A DNA stretch of 60,559 nucleotides. Origin: Lachnospiraceae bacterium. Its GTDB lineage: Bacteria; Bacillota; Clostridia; Lachnospirales; Lachnospiraceae. Below, one piece after another: positions 8,962 through 18,538 of the stretch. Positions within the stretch are counted from its first letter, which is position 1. Every line of letters starts with the position of its first letter. The translations under genes were made by a program, and so were the position numbers. Under the pieces are notes generated by a model. The model ran no database searches. It was not told the DNA's origin and saw only the letters and a list, made by a program, of their open reading frames with translations. The stretch covers positions 1 to 60,559 of the forward strand of contig JAILQK010000016.1 in the NCBI GenBank assembly GCA_024699045.1. Reading direction: 5' to 3'.

Positions 8962-10262
8962 ATTTTATCGGGATCATTGAAAAGAAACGTGATAAAGGAA
9001 AGCTTACCAGGGAAGAGATAAGATATTTCATTGACGGGTATGTGAGAGGAGATATTCCTGATTATCAGGTTTCGGCGCTTCTTATGGCCTTCTATCTTAA
9101 CGGATGTGATGACGAGGAGACCTTTGAACTGACGATGGCCATGGCCGAATCGGGGGAGATGATCGATCTGAAGGAGATCCCGGGCATCAAGGTTGATAAG
9201 CATTCCACGGGCGGAGTCGGAGATAAGGTCACGATAATCGTTGCTCCCATAGTGGCATCCTGCGGCGTCCCGACGGCAAAGATGAGCGGGAGAGGCCTTG
9301 GATTTACCGGAGGGACGATAGACAAGCTGGAATCCATCCCGGGCTTTACCACGGTGCTCTCGGAAGAAGAGTTCATCTCTCAGGTCAGGGATACGGGATA
9401 TGCCCTTATCGGACAGTCAAAGGACATCGCTCCCGCCGACAAGCTTTTATATGCGCTCAGGGATGTGACGGGGACCGTCGGATGCGTTCCGCTCATCGCG
9501 TCTTCCATAATGAGCAAGAAGATAGCGGCGGGAAGTGACGCGATAGTGCTTGAGGTCACACATGGTACCGGAGCGTTCATGAAGGATGATAAGTCGGCCT
9601 GTGAGCTTGCGCGCACAATGATCGACATAGGAAGGAAATCCGGACTCAAAATGAGCGCCGTGATCACCGATATGAATGAGCCGCTGGGCCATGCCGTAGG
9701 CAACTCGCTTGAGATCATCGAAGCCGTGGAGGCCTTAAAAGGAAAGATGGATCCGGATGTGCAGGAGGTCATAAGGGTCATAGTTCCCGAGATGCTCATT
9801 GCCGGAGGGAAGGCCGGAACGGTTGACGAGGCTCTGAAAATGGCTGAGGATGCGATCGCTTCGGGCAGGGCGCTTGAAACCTTCAGAAAGATGATCAAAG
9901 CCCAGCATGGTGATCCGGCTGTACTCGATGATTACGGACTGCTCCCGCAGGCGGAGATCGTCAGGACCGTGAATGCGGACAGGGAGGGCTATCTGAAGAT
10001 CAAAGACTGTGCCGGGGTCGGGGAATGCGTTAAGATCCTCGGAGGCGGAAGGATGACGAAGGAGCAGGAGATAGATCTTTCGGTCGGACTTATACTGAAG
10101 GCAAAGAACGGGGATAGGATCAAAAAAGGAGATCCGATCCTTGAGATATATGCCAAAAGCGAAAGTGATGCCGATGAAGCGCAAAAGCATTATATGAACT
10201 CTGTCGGGATCATCGATACAAAACCCGAAACAAATACAATAATCTATTCTCTGGATGATTAG
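8958..10262 (+). CDS. pdp: Pyrimidine-nucleoside phosphorylase
   Basis: Reversibly phosphorolyses uridine, thymidine and deoxyuridine to the free base and (deoxy)ribose 1-phosphate. The 434-residue length and the signature KVDKHSTGGVGDKVT followed by SGRGLGFTGGTIDKLES are typical of the family shared by Pdp and thymidine phosphorylase. A C-terminal alpha/beta domain carries LSVGLILKAKNGDRIKKGDP. In Firmicutes this class usually has broad pyrimidine specificity, hence pdp rather than deoA. It overlaps rlmH by four bases and phoH by eight. Confidence 0.93.
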   Translation: MNFIGIIEKKRDKGKLTREEIRYFIDGYVRGDIPDYQVSALLMAFYLNGCDDEETFELTMAMAESGEMIDLKEIPGIKVDKHSTGGVGDKVTIIVAPIVASCGVPTAKMSGRGLGFTGGTIDKLESIPGFTTVLSEEEFISQVRDTGYALIGQSKDIAPADKLLYALRDVTGTVGCVPLIASSIMSKKIAAGSDAIVLEVTHGTGAFMKDDKSACELARTMIDIGRKSGLKMSAVITDMNEPLGHAVGNSLEIIEAVEALKGKMDPDVQEVIRVIVPEMLIAGGKAGTVDEALKMAEDAIASGRALETFRKMIKAQHGDPAVLDDYGLLPQAEIVRTVNADREGYLKIKDCAGVGECVKILGGGRMTKEQEIDLSVGLILKAKNGDRIKKGDPILEIYAKSESDADEAQKHYMNSVGIIDTKPETNTIIYSLDD

Positions 10263-11271
10263 GACCATAGATATAAAAGGCTGCGACAACGATATACTCC
10301 GTGAGGTCGCGGGTGCCTTTGACAAAAACATAAGGGCCATAGAAAGCAGGCTCGGCGTAGATATAGCGATAAGGTCGGATACCGTTATAATCGAGGGAAA
10401 CGATAAGGAGGCAGGTGAGGCGAGGATCCTTATCGGGGAGCTTTTGCAGCTTGCAAAAAGAGGCGAAACGATAGACGATCAGAAGGTGACCTATACCATG
10501 GACAGTATAAAAGATGCATCCGGTGAATTCATAACCTCGGTGGAAAGCGATGTGATATGTCACACCATCCAGGGCAGACCGGTAAAGCCAAAGACGGTCG
10601 GGCAGAAGAAATACGCGGATGCGATCGACAGGAATATGATCGTGTTCGGCATAGGTCCGGCGGGAACCGGAAAGACTTATCTGGCGATCGCCAAAGCGGT
10701 AACGGCCTTCAAGAAGGATGAGATATCGAGGATCATCCTCACAAGACCCGCGATCGAGGCGGGAGAGAAGCTGGGCTTTTTGCCCGGGGATCTTCAGAGC
10801 AAGATCGATCCCTATCTCAGACCGCTGTATGATGCGTTATATAGTATAATGGGGGCGGAGGCTTTCCAGAAAAACATGGAAAAGGGGCTGATCGAGGTCG
10901 CTCCGCTTGCATATATGAGGGGGCGTACGCTGGACAATGCCTTTATCATACTTGATGAGGCACAGAATACCACCCCTGCACAGATGAAGATGTTTCTCAC
11001 GCGCATAGGCTTCGGATCCAAGGTAGTAGTGACCGGAGACAGGACTCAGAAGGATCTTGCCGAAGGCACGGTGTCGGGGCTTGATATAGCCGAGAGGGTA
11101 CTCGGCAGGATAGATGATATCGCGTTTATCAATCTGTCCGCAAAGGACGTGGTGAGGCATCCTCTGGTACAGAAGATCGTAAAGGCATATGAAGAGTATG
11201 AAGGAAAACAGGGAACCGGAAGAGATAAAAGAAAAAGAAGATCCGGGGAAGGAAAACGAACCGGAAGATAA
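10255..11271 (+). CDS. phoH: PhoH family ATPase
   Basis: Cytoplasmic P-loop ATPase thought to act in RNA metabolism or ribosome maturation together with YbeY, encoded two genes on. An N-terminal KH-like region (residues 1-75, IRSDTVIIEGND) precedes the helicase-like domain. That domain has Walker A GPAGTGKT (134-141), the RPAIEAGEKLGFLPG segment and Walker B FIILDEAQNTT (about 229-239). The TRIG and GDRTQKDL motifs follow. Length (338) is normal. The last 83 bases overlap the next gene in another frame, giving a Lys/Arg-rich C-terminus. Confidence 0.95.
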   Translation: MIRTIDIKGCDNDILREVAGAFDKNIRAIESRLGVDIAIRSDTVIIEGNDKEAGEARILIGELLQLAKRGETIDDQKVTYTMDSIKDASGEFITSVESDVICHTIQGRPVKPKTVGQKKYADAIDRNMIVFGIGPAGTGKTYLAIAKAVTAFKKDEISRIILTRPAIEAGEKLGFLPGDLQSKIDPYLRPLYDALYSIMGAEAFQKNMEKGLIEVAPLAYMRGRTLDNAFIILDEAQNTTPAQMKMFLTRIGFGSKVVVTGDRTQKDLAEGTVSGLDIAERVLGRIDDIAFINLSAKDVVRHPLVQKIVKAYEEYEGKQGTGRDKRKRRSGEGKRTGR

Positions 11272-12436
11272 GGAAGAAAAAAAGAAGGCACTGCGGGTAT
11301 ATCTGGTATTGCCTGTGATAGTATGCGCGCTGGTATCGGCGGCGGAGATCTATATCCTGCAGCAGTCGATAACGGGACTGGTACGTAATCTCATCGTTAT
11401 GGGCATCATCTCGTTTGCGGCGGTATATACATGCAACAGATGGATCAATACAAGGATAGCGGTCCTTATCACGGGACTCGCGGTCGTTGCTTCGCTTCAG
11501 GCCTTTCTGCCTGATTTCATCCTTCCGATCGCGGCATTTGCGGTCGTTATTGCGATCCGGTCCGAGTCTCCGTTTCTTGGGCTTTCCTGCCTGATCATAT
11601 TTGCGGCAATGCCTTTTATGGCTGTAGAAAGACCGTTTGAATATTTTCTTTTTTATACCGTGACCGGGCTTGCGGCGATCATGCTTATCTACAGCAGGAG
11701 AAAGACCGGTAAGTATGCCGATGCAAATGCGATATTCGTTCTTGTTTACATCCTGTTGTATACGGGGCTTATCATCATGAAGAGGATGACTATAACCCCG
11801 GGGCTTATCATTGCTCCGGCAGTGGCTCTCATCCTGAATGTCGTGATCATGGAGATCGCCGGATATACGCATTATACGAATGTAGTAAAGCCTGAAGAGG
11901 ATATCTATCTTAATGTGGTCGATCCTGAGTATCCGCTTCTTATCAGGCTTAAGAACAATAATAAGAGAGAGTTTAAGCGGGCGATACATACTGCGCACTA
12001 TACGGAGCTTTATGCCCACAGATTCGGTTATGACCCTGTCCTTATGAAGGGACTCGGCTTTTATCACCGGATCGGGGTCCTAAGGGAGGATTCGGCTTCA
12101 CTTGCCGAAAGGACTGTCGGGATAGTGACGGAGGAAGGGTTTCCCGAGGATATCGTTAAGGCCTTAAAGGAATACGGAGAGGCGATCCCCGGGGAGAAGA
12201 TTTCAGCCGAGGTATCGATAACGATAATCGTAGATACGGTCATAGACAATCTTATGAAGGAATTTGCTTCGGACAGAAAGGACCCGGATCTGAACAAATT
12301 CGTAGACAAGACGATCCTGAAGCTTTTTTCCGGTAAGGATTCGCTGCTTAAAAGATCGGCGATACCTTACAATGACCTTGAGGAGATAAGGAAGCATCTG
12401 AAAGGGGAAAAGATCTATTATGACTTTCTCCGTTGA
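11189..12436 (+). CDS. Degenerate PgpH/YqfF-like membrane HD protein
   Basis: It occupies the place of pgpH (yqfF), the c-di-AMP phosphodiesterase normally found between phoH and ybeY. The protein is 415 residues instead of about 700. It has a charged N-terminus, about six or seven membrane helices (residues 37-235) and a C-terminal HD-like region, but lacks the large extracellular 7TMR-HDED domain. The diagnostic YHDIGK motif reads YHRIGV (H293, R294), the expected first metal His is absent by alignment, and the later HHG position reads EYGE. I infer loss of hydrolase activity. The start at 11189 lies 83 bases inside phoH; 11198 is an alternative. The homology call is fairly sure, the role unknown. 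Confidence 0.78.
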   Translation: MKSMKENREPEEIKEKEDPGKENEPEDKEEKKKALRVYLVLPVIVCALVSAAEIYILQQSITGLVRNLIVMGIISFAAVYTCNRWINTRIAVLITGLAVVASLQAFLPDFILPIAAFAVVIAIRSESPFLGLSCLIIFAAMPFMAVERPFEYFLFYTVTGLAAIMLIYSRRKTGKYADANAIFVLVYILLYTGLIIMKRMTITPGLIIAPAVALILNVVIMEIAGYTHYTNVVKPEEDIYLNVVDPEYPLLIRLKNNNKREFKRAIHTAHYTELYAHRFGYDPVLMKGLGFYHRIGVLREDSASLAERTVGIVTEEGFPEDIVKALKEYGEAIPGEKISAEVSITIIVDTVIDNLMKEFASDRKDPDLNKFVDKTILKLFSGKDSLLKRSAIPYNDLEEIRKHLKGEKIYYDFLR

Positions 12437-12920
12437 GGTCGGGGAGGATATAAAGAGCCTCGATCTGCCGTACAGTGAGATATTCGGGGAGGTTGCCCGG
12501 GCGGCGCTCGATCATACCTCCTGTCCGTATGAATGCGAGATATCGCTCATACTTACCGATGATGACGATATCCGCAGGATGAATAAGGAGTTCAGGGGGA
12601 TAGACGCAGCTACCGATGTGCTCTCGTTTCCAATGATAGAGTTTGACGAACCGGGGGATTTCGGATGTGTGAGCGGAAATGAAGCGGAATATCTTGATCC
12701 CGACACCGGCGATCTGATGCTGGGGGATATCGTCATATCGACCGATCATGTTCTGGCTCAGGCGGAGGCATACGGACACTCGGTGAAAAGAGAATTTGCT
12801 TTTCTAATCTCCCACAGTATGTTACACTTGCAAGGGTTTGACCATATCGAACCCGGGGAAGCCGCAGTCATGGAGGCGGCGCAGGAGCAGATATTAGATA
12901 AACTCAAAATAAGGAGATAG
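12420..12920 (+). CDS. ybeY: Endoribonuclease YbeY (rRNA maturation factor)
   Basis: Zinc-dependent single-strand endoribonuclease for 16S rRNA 3' processing and ribosome quality control. The 166-residue protein has the substrate-pocket segment LNKEFRGIDAATDVLSFP-like (read as MNKEFRGIDAATDVLSFPM). The three zinc histidines lie in SHSMLHLQGFDH (H132, H136, H142). The residue after the first His is Ser where Gly is usual, a mild change. The start overlaps the preceding membrane gene by 17 bases. Confidence 0.94.
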   Translation: MTFSVEVGEDIKSLDLPYSEIFGEVARAALDHTSCPYECEISLILTDDDDIRRMNKEFRGIDAATDVLSFPMIEFDEPGDFGCVSGNEAEYLDPDTGDLMLGDIVISTDHVLAQAEAYGHSVKREFAFLISHSMLHLQGFDHIEPGEAAVMEAAQEQILDKLKIRR

Positions 12921-12923
12921 ACC

Positions 12924-14105
12924 TTGGCTGCAAAGAAAATAAAGGCCTTAATCTGTGTGTTGAGCGCCTGTATTCTTGCCGGCTGCGCAAGCAGCGCGGC
13001 GACGACCGAAGAGATCCCTCCCGAAGATACGGGAACGGAAGAGGTTGCGGATGCGGAGGCATACGCTAAGTTTGAGGAGACCATATCTTCAGATACCGCA
13101 GAGGAGTCGGCATCGGGACTGACCGCGGAGAAAGGATATGTGTCCTCTTTCGGCGCAGAGAGGGAAAGGGACGGAGATTCGGTAAGAAGCTACCTTTCCG
13201 GGAAAATGGTGCCTGCCGAGATCGGAGACAGGAGACCTGTCGCGATCATGCTGAACAATATAGAGGATGCGATGCCGATGAGCGGAGTCAGCTCGGCGGA
13301 TGTCCTTTACGAATGTGTGGTCGAAGGCGGACTTACCCGTATGATGGGGGTATTTGAAGCCTATGACGACCTGGAAAAGATCGGATCCGTCAGATCCTGC
13401 AGAAACTATTTTGTATATTACGCACTCGAATTTGATGCGATCTACTGCCACTACGGACAGTCTTCATACGCTCTTCCGCTGCTGGAGGAGGACTATGTGG
13501 ACAATCTTTCCGGACTCGCGGCCGTAGGCGATACCGTGTTTTACAGGACCACCGACAGGGTGGCGCCTCATAATGCCTATGCTTCCGCCAAGGGGATCAA
13601 AAAAGGCATAGAGGACATGGGATATCGTAATACCTATAAGGATGGCTATATCGGCAAGTTCACCTTTGCAAAGGACGACGATCCGAACGATCTGTCCGCG
13701 GAGGACAGCTATGACGCGACACATGTCGAACCGGGATATCAGATAAACGCGCCGTATCTGGAGTACAACGCAGAGGATGAAAAGTATTACAGATGGCAGT
13801 ACGGGACGGAGCATGTCGATGACCTGAACTCGGAGCAGCTTTCCTTTGATAACGTCATCCTCCAGTATTCACAGTGGGAGCAGATAGATGATAAAGGCTA
13901 TCTTGGATTCAACTGTCACGGCGGCGGAAAGATGACATATATCACCAAGGGAAAGGCCGTGGACGGTACCTGGATCTGCTTCGGCGGAGATCAGGGCTGC
14001 GTCAGGTACTTTGACTCCGACGGAGAGGAGATAGTCGTAAATCAGGGAAAGACTATCATCGAGATAATCCAGGATACCGAGGGTGATAAGGTAGTTATCA
14101 GATAA
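12924..14105 (+). CDS. DUF3048 (YerB-like) lipoprotein
   Basis: Secreted, lipid-anchored protein of unknown biochemical role. The TTG start at 12924 is chosen because AAGGAG (12911-12916) lies 7 bases upstream and a signal peptide begins at once: a KKIK n-region, a hydrophobic core, and lipobox ILAGC with C21 as the lipidated residue. An acidic linker leads to the DUF3048 N-terminal domain (RPVAIMLNNIEDAMPMSGVS, EGGLTRMMGVF, GSVRSCRNYFVYYALEFDA). The C-terminal DUF3048 domain follows from about residue 270. Its TAA abuts the next ATG. Relatives include B. subtilis YerB. Confidence 0.88.
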   Translation: MAAKKIKALICVLSACILAGCASSAATTEEIPPEDTGTEEVADAEAYAKFEETISSDTAEESASGLTAEKGYVSSFGAERERDGDSVRSYLSGKMVPAEIGDRRPVAIMLNNIEDAMPMSGVSSADVLYECVVEGGLTRMMGVFEAYDDLEKIGSVRSCRNYFVYYALEFDAIYCHYGQSSYALPLLEEDYVDNLSGLAAVGDTVFYRTTDRVAPHNAYASAKGIKKGIEDMGYRNTYKDGYIGKFTFAKDDDPNDLSAEDSYDATHVEPGYQINAPYLEYNAEDEKYYRWQYGTEHVDDLNSEQLSFDNVILQYSQWEQIDDKGYLGFNCHGGGKMTYITKGKAVDGTWICFGGDQGCVRYFDSDGEEIVVNQGKTIIEIIQDTEGDKVVIR

Positions 14106-15752
14106 ATGGCCAGGGCCGCAGGGAAGAAAAAAAGCAATTTTATCGTCCAGGGCGGACTGCTCGGCATGGCGGGTATAATCACCCGCATCATAGGCATGAT
14201 ATACCGCATCCCCGTGACGAATATTATCGGGGACAAAGGCAACGGTTATTATGCCTCTGCTTATTATATCTATAATATCATGCTGCTCATATCTTCATAT
14301 TCACTTCCGCTTGCGATCTCAAAGGTTGTATCCGCAAGGCTTTCCAGAAGGCAGTACCGCAATTCGCGCAAGGTCTTCAGAGGGGGGCTTATTTTTGCGA
14401 CGATAACCGGAGGAGGAGTCGGACTCATCGTGCTTTTCGGCGCGGATCTTCTGGCTTCTTTTTTGATGGAGCCTCTCTCCGCGATAGCGTTAAGGATCTT
14501 TGCGCCGACCCTTCTGATAGTGGCGGTCATGGGAGTTTTCAGGGGATATTTCCAGGGAATGGGCAACATGGTCCCTACTGCGGTATCCCAGATAATAGAG
14601 CAGATAATAAATGCGATCGTCAGCATAATCGCCGCCAAGGCCCTCTTTGACTACGGGACCAAGACGGCGGCTCTTTTGAGAAATCAGGATCTGGCTTACG
14701 CTTACGGAGCTGCGGGAAGCACTCTGGGCACCAGTGTCGGCGCTTTTGTCGCGCTGATCTTCCTGGTAGGGCTCTACTTCCTTGTGGCAGGCAGGCTCAG
14801 GCGGAAGTTCGCAGAGGACGACAGTTCCTATGAGGAAGGCTACGGGACAGTGATGAAGATAATCCTGCTCACGGTCCTGCCGGTCATTCTTTCAACGGCG
14901 ATCTATAACATAAACGATATCCTTGATAATTATTTCTTCAATACCATCATGCACCGCAAAGGACTGGGGGGAGAAAAGACCGCCATATGGGGAGTCTATA
15001 CCGGAAAATCAAAGCTTCTGCTCAATGTTCCGATCGCGCTCGCCAATTCGATATCGGCCTCGGCGGTACCGGCCCTTGCTTCCTGTATTGCTTCGGACAA
15101 TAAAAAAGGGGCGAGAAAAAGGATAAGCGCGGCGATGCGCTTTACCATCATCATCTCTTTCCCGTGCGCGGTAGGACTTTTTGTGCTGGCCGATCCGATA
15201 ATCAACCTTCTCTTTTCGGGAGAGACGGAGCTTGCGGCTTCGCTCATGAGGGCCGGAGCCGTCACTGTCATGACTTATTCCGTATCTACGCTGTCAAACG
15301 GAATGCTTCAGGGGATCGGAAAGATGAACCTTCCGGTAAAGAATGCGGCCATATCACTTGCACTTCACCTTGTGGCGCTTATTGCGCTTCTTTATTACAC
15401 CGACCTTGGGATCTATGCGGTGGTGATCTCCACCATCGTTTTTTCACTCAGCATGTGCCTGCTCAACAGTCTTTCGCTTAAGCATGCCATCGGCTACAGG
15501 CAGGAGAAGGGACGGACTTTTATCGTACCGACTTTATCGTCCGCGATAATGGGAGTTGTGATCTTTGTGATCTGGAAGATCCTTTCTTTCTTTACGGGAT
15601 ATTTCATTCAGACCATCCTTCCCATACTTATCGGGATGACCGTGTATTTTGTCTGCATACTCAGGTTTGGCGGCATCAAAGAGGATGAGCTTTATGATAT
15701 CCCAATGGGCGGAAAGATAGTCAGACTGGCCAAGAACTTTGGATTCATGTGA
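14106..15752 (+). CDS. Polysaccharide/lipid flippase of the SpoVB-MurJ family
   Basis: Integral membrane protein of the MVF/MOP exporter superfamily, 548 residues with about 14 predicted helices. The N-terminal segment (FIVQGGLLGMAGIITRIIGM, then YRIPVTNIIGDKGNGYY) is characteristic of SpoVB/YtgP-type flippases, which move lipid-linked envelope precursors. I cannot tell whether the substrate is lipid II, a capsule unit or a sporulation-related glycan; no sporulation gene is nearby. The ATG directly follows the TAA of the DUF3048 gene, so the start is poorly separated but supported by the conserved N-terminus. Confidence 0.85.
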   Translation: MARAAGKKKSNFIVQGGLLGMAGIITRIIGMIYRIPVTNIIGDKGNGYYASAYYIYNIMLLISSYSLPLAISKVVSARLSRRQYRNSRKVFRGGLIFATITGGGVGLIVLFGADLLASFLMEPLSAIALRIFAPTLLIVAVMGVFRGYFQGMGNMVPTAVSQIIEQIINAIVSIIAAKALFDYGTKTAALLRNQDLAYAYGAAGSTLGTSVGAFVALIFLVGLYFLVAGRLRRKFAEDDSSYEEGYGTVMKIILLTVLPVILSTAIYNINDILDNYFFNTIMHRKGLGGEKTAIWGVYTGKSKLLLNVPIALANSISASAVPALASCIASDNKKGARKRISAAMRFTIIISFPCAVGLFVLADPIINLLFSGETELAASLMRAGAVTVMTYSVSTLSNGMLQGIGKMNLPVKNAAISLALHLVALIALLYYTDLGIYAVVISTIVFSLSMCLLNSLSLKHAIGYRQEKGRTFIVPTLSSAIMGVVIFVIWKILSFFTGYFIQTILPILIGMTVYFVCILRFGGIKEDELYDIPMGGKIVRLAKNFGFM

Positions 15753-15758
15753 GGATAT

Positions 15759-16946
15759 ATGGATATAGCCGTGATCGGAGCGGGCGCTTCGGGGATGGCA
15801 GCTTCGATAGCTGCAGCGCGAGCCGGGGCTTCGGTAACTTTATATGAGCATAAGGAGAGCGCAGGGAATAAGCTCCTTATAACCGGCAACGGCAAATGCA
15901 ATTTTACCAATACCGATATGAGGCCCGAATGCTTTCATTCGTCGACCGCAGAGCCGGGAAGGATCGGAGGGATCCTGGAAAGGTTCGGGACGGATGATTG
16001 TCTGACCTTTTTTGAGAGCATGGGGCTGCTTCACAGAGAGAGGAAGGGAGGACTGTATCCTTATTCCGATACGGCGGAATCCGTAAGGAGCGCACTCATC
16101 CTCGAGATGAAAAGGCTCGGGGTCAGCATGATGTACGGCCTTGAACCGGAGCTTAACTTAAAGGAAAGGCTTGTGGACGGGAAAAGCTATGACAGGGTCA
16201 TCATCGCCTGCGGAAGCTTTGTTTCAAAGCGGACGGGATCCGACGGATCAGGGTACGCCCTTCTGAAAAAAGCCGGGGTTGAGATCACGCCGCTGTATCC
16301 GGCGCTCACTCCGCTTGTCACGAAAGAAAACCTTTCCGCCCTTAAAGGGGTCAGGTGCGAGGCGGCGCTCACCTTAAAAGACGGCGAGGGACGTATAAGG
16401 GAGCGCTCCTTTGGCGAACTGCAGCCGTATGAACATGGCTTTTCGGGAATATGCGCCATGGACATATCGGGAGAGGCCTGCAGGATCCTTGCCGGAAAAG
16501 GCAGGGCATACGCAGAAGCCGACTATCTTCCTCTGATGTCGGATGAGGAGCTTGAGACTATGCTGAAGCATCGCAGGGAGAGCTATCCGGAGAGGGATAC
16601 GGCGGATCTTCTGACGGGGATCTTTCCCCGCAAGCTCATCAATTATCTGGTACATCCCGTCGATTCAAGACGGCCCGATCACCTTAGGAAGCTTACAAAC
16701 ATAATAAAACACAGCAGATATGAGCTGTCCGCGGATATGCTCACGGATTTCAGCCGGGCACAGACGGTGGCGGGAGGAGTATCCTTTGAACAGCTTGACG
16801 ATGATCTGATGCTTAATGATATGGAAGGGGTCTATATCACGGGAGAGCTGATCGACGCCGACGGGATCTGCGGGGGCTACAATCTACATTTTGCATGGGC
16901 TTCGGGGATCATAGCGGCAACTAATGCTGCGGGGAGCGGGATATGA
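15759..16946 (+). CDS. HI0933-family NAD(P)/FAD-dependent oxidoreductase
   Basis: Flavoprotein of the HI0933/BaiN-like family, 395 residues. The N-terminal dinucleotide fold reads IAVIGAGASGMAASIAAARAG, followed by the family signature GNKLLITGNGKCNFTN. The C-terminal FAD-contact segment has VYITGELIDADGICGGYNLHFAWASG. Characterised relatives reduce C=C bonds, but the substrate here cannot be inferred. The final four bases overlap the start of a second flavoprotein, a pairing that suggests joint expression. Confidence 0.9.
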   Translation: MDIAVIGAGASGMAASIAAARAGASVTLYEHKESAGNKLLITGNGKCNFTNTDMRPECFHSSTAEPGRIGGILERFGTDDCLTFFESMGLLHRERKGGLYPYSDTAESVRSALILEMKRLGVSMMYGLEPELNLKERLVDGKSYDRVIIACGSFVSKRTGSDGSGYALLKKAGVEITPLYPALTPLVTKENLSALKGVRCEAALTLKDGEGRIRERSFGELQPYEHGFSGICAMDISGEACRILAGKGRAYAEADYLPLMSDEELETMLKHRRESYPERDTADLLTGIFPRKLINYLVHPVDSRRPDHLRKLTNIIKHSRYELSADMLTDFSRAQTVAGGVSFEQLDDDLMLNDMEGVYITGELIDADGICGGYNLHFAWASGIIAATNAAGSGI

Positions 16947-18538
16947 TCAGGATCTCGGATATAAGAGTGCCGGCCGGGTCCGATGAGGAGCATGTAAGGA
17001 ACAAGACCGCTCATCTTCTGAGGGTCAGTCCCGAAATGCTGTCAGAGTTTAAGATCCTTAAAAGATCAAAGGACGCAAGGCATAAGGAGAATATCCTCGA
17101 TGTATATACGGTTTCGGTAAGCCTGGAGAATGAAGCAAGGGTCGTGAAAAGATGTGGGCGCGGGAACGTCTGCATCATAAAGGATGAGGGCTACCGTTTC
17201 CCTTCGCACGGAGACAGGATCCCGCTTCAAAGGCCGGTGATAGCGGGCTTCGGACCTGCGGGGATCTTTGCGGGCCTGCTGCTTTCGCACGAGGGTTACC
17301 GTCCGCTGATCCTTGAAAGAGGCAGGCGCATGGAGGAGAGGATCGCGGACGTTGAAAGGTTCATCGATTCGGGGATACTCGATCCCGATTCAAATGTGCA
17401 GTTCGGAGAGGGCGGCGCGGGAACCTTCTCTGACGGAAAGCTGAGCTCCGGCATAAAGGACAGGGAAGGAAGAAAGGATTTTATTCTTCAGACCTTTGTA
17501 AGACACGGGGCCGACCCCGATATCCTTATAAGCGCCCATCCCCATATAGGTACCGACAGGCTTATGAAGATCATCCCTTCGATAAGGAAGGAGATCGAAA
17601 GCCTCGGCGGAGAAGTCAGGTTTGACACCGCGGTCGAAGGGGTGGAGATCAGCGACGGGAGGATAAAGGCGGTAAAGCTTTCTGCCCCAGGAAGCTCACA
17701 GCTGGAATGCGAAGATCTGTTTTTGTGTATAGGTCATTCGGCCAGGGATACCTTTGAAATGCTTTGCGGGAAAGGCCTTGCCATGGAAGCCAAGCCCTTT
17801 GCCGTAGGGGTAAGGGCGGAGCATGACAGACAGATGATCGACGGAGCGCTTCATGTGGAGAAGGCCGATTATAAACTCACTTATCACTGTGATGACGGAA
17901 GAGGGGTTTATTCTTTTTGCATGTGCCCCGGAGGATATGTGATAAATGCTTCCTCCGAAAAAGGAGGGCTTACCGTGAACGGGATGAGCTATTCCCAAAG
18001 AGACGGCAGGAATTCCAACGCGGCGATCGTCTGTACCGTAAGTCCCGAAGATTACGAGTCATACGGGGACGATCCGTTATCGGGGATCCGCTTTCAAAGA
18101 GATCTGGAAAGAAAAGCGTTTAAGGCATGCGATGCGGATCCGGGAGCAGTACCGTATCAAAGATATGAGGATTTCAGACTCGACCGGATGACTGCGGCTC
18201 CGGGAAGTGTGGTCCCGGCCTGCAGGGGCAGATACGGGATGGGGAATCTGCGAAGGATTTTACCCGCATATATCTGTGATGATATAATCGAGGCCATGTC
18301 GGCTTTCGGAAGGAAGATCCGGGGATATGACGGCGATGACACCCTGTTTGCGGGGATAGAGGCAAGAACATCATCACCGGTAAGGCTCATACGGGGAGAC
18401 GACATGCAGTCAGCGAACATCAAAGGGATATATCCGGTCGGGGAAGGCGCCGGCTATGCGGGCGGGATAATGTCAGCCGCGATCGACGGCATGAAGGCCG
18501 CTGAAAAATACATAGGGATATACAGGAGAGCAGAATGA
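16943..18538 (+). CDS. COG2509-type FAD-dependent protein
   Basis: Uncharacterised flavoprotein of 531 residues. An N-terminal domain of about 90 residues (VSPEMLSEFKILKRSKDARHK) precedes a FAD-binding fold (VIAGFGPAGIFAGLLLSHEG, then ILERG). The family-typical segments GILDPDSNVQFGEGGAGTFS and HIGTDRL follow. The C-terminal FAD motif is YPVGEGAGYAGGIMSAAIDG. It overlaps the previous flavoprotein and proB by four bases each, so all three are translationally linked. The reaction is unknown. Confidence 0.88.
   Translation: MIRISDIRVPAGSDEEHVRNKTAHLLRVSPEMLSEFKILKRSKDARHKENILDVYTVSVSLENEARVVKRCGRGNVCIIKDEGYRFPSHGDRIPLQRPVIAGFGPAGIFAGLLLSHEGYRPLILERGRRMEERIADVERFIDSGILDPDSNVQFGEGGAGTFSDGKLSSGIKDREGRKDFILQTFVRHGADPDILISAHPHIGTDRLMKIIPSIRKEIESLGGEVRFDTAVEGVEISDGRIKAVKLSAPGSSQLECEDLFLCIGHSARDTFEMLCGKGLAMEAKPFAVGVRAEHDRQMIDGALHVEKADYKLTYHCDDGRGVYSFCMCPGGYVINASSEKGGLTVNGMSYSQRDGRNSNAAIVCTVSPEDYESYGDDPLSGIRFQRDLERKAFKACDADPGAVPYQRYEDFRLDRMTAAPGSVVPACRGRYGMGNLRRILPAYICDDIIEAMSAFGRKIRGYDGDDTLFAGIEARTSSPVRLIRGDDMQSANIKGIYPVGEGAGYAGGIMSAAIDGMKAAEKYIGIYRRAE

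Noticed and set aside
11129-12067. Minus-strand open frame of 312 codons opposite the PgpH-like gene
   Set aside because: Composition is dominated by Arg, Asp, Lys and Tyr with no family motif; the + strand frame has membrane helices and homology.
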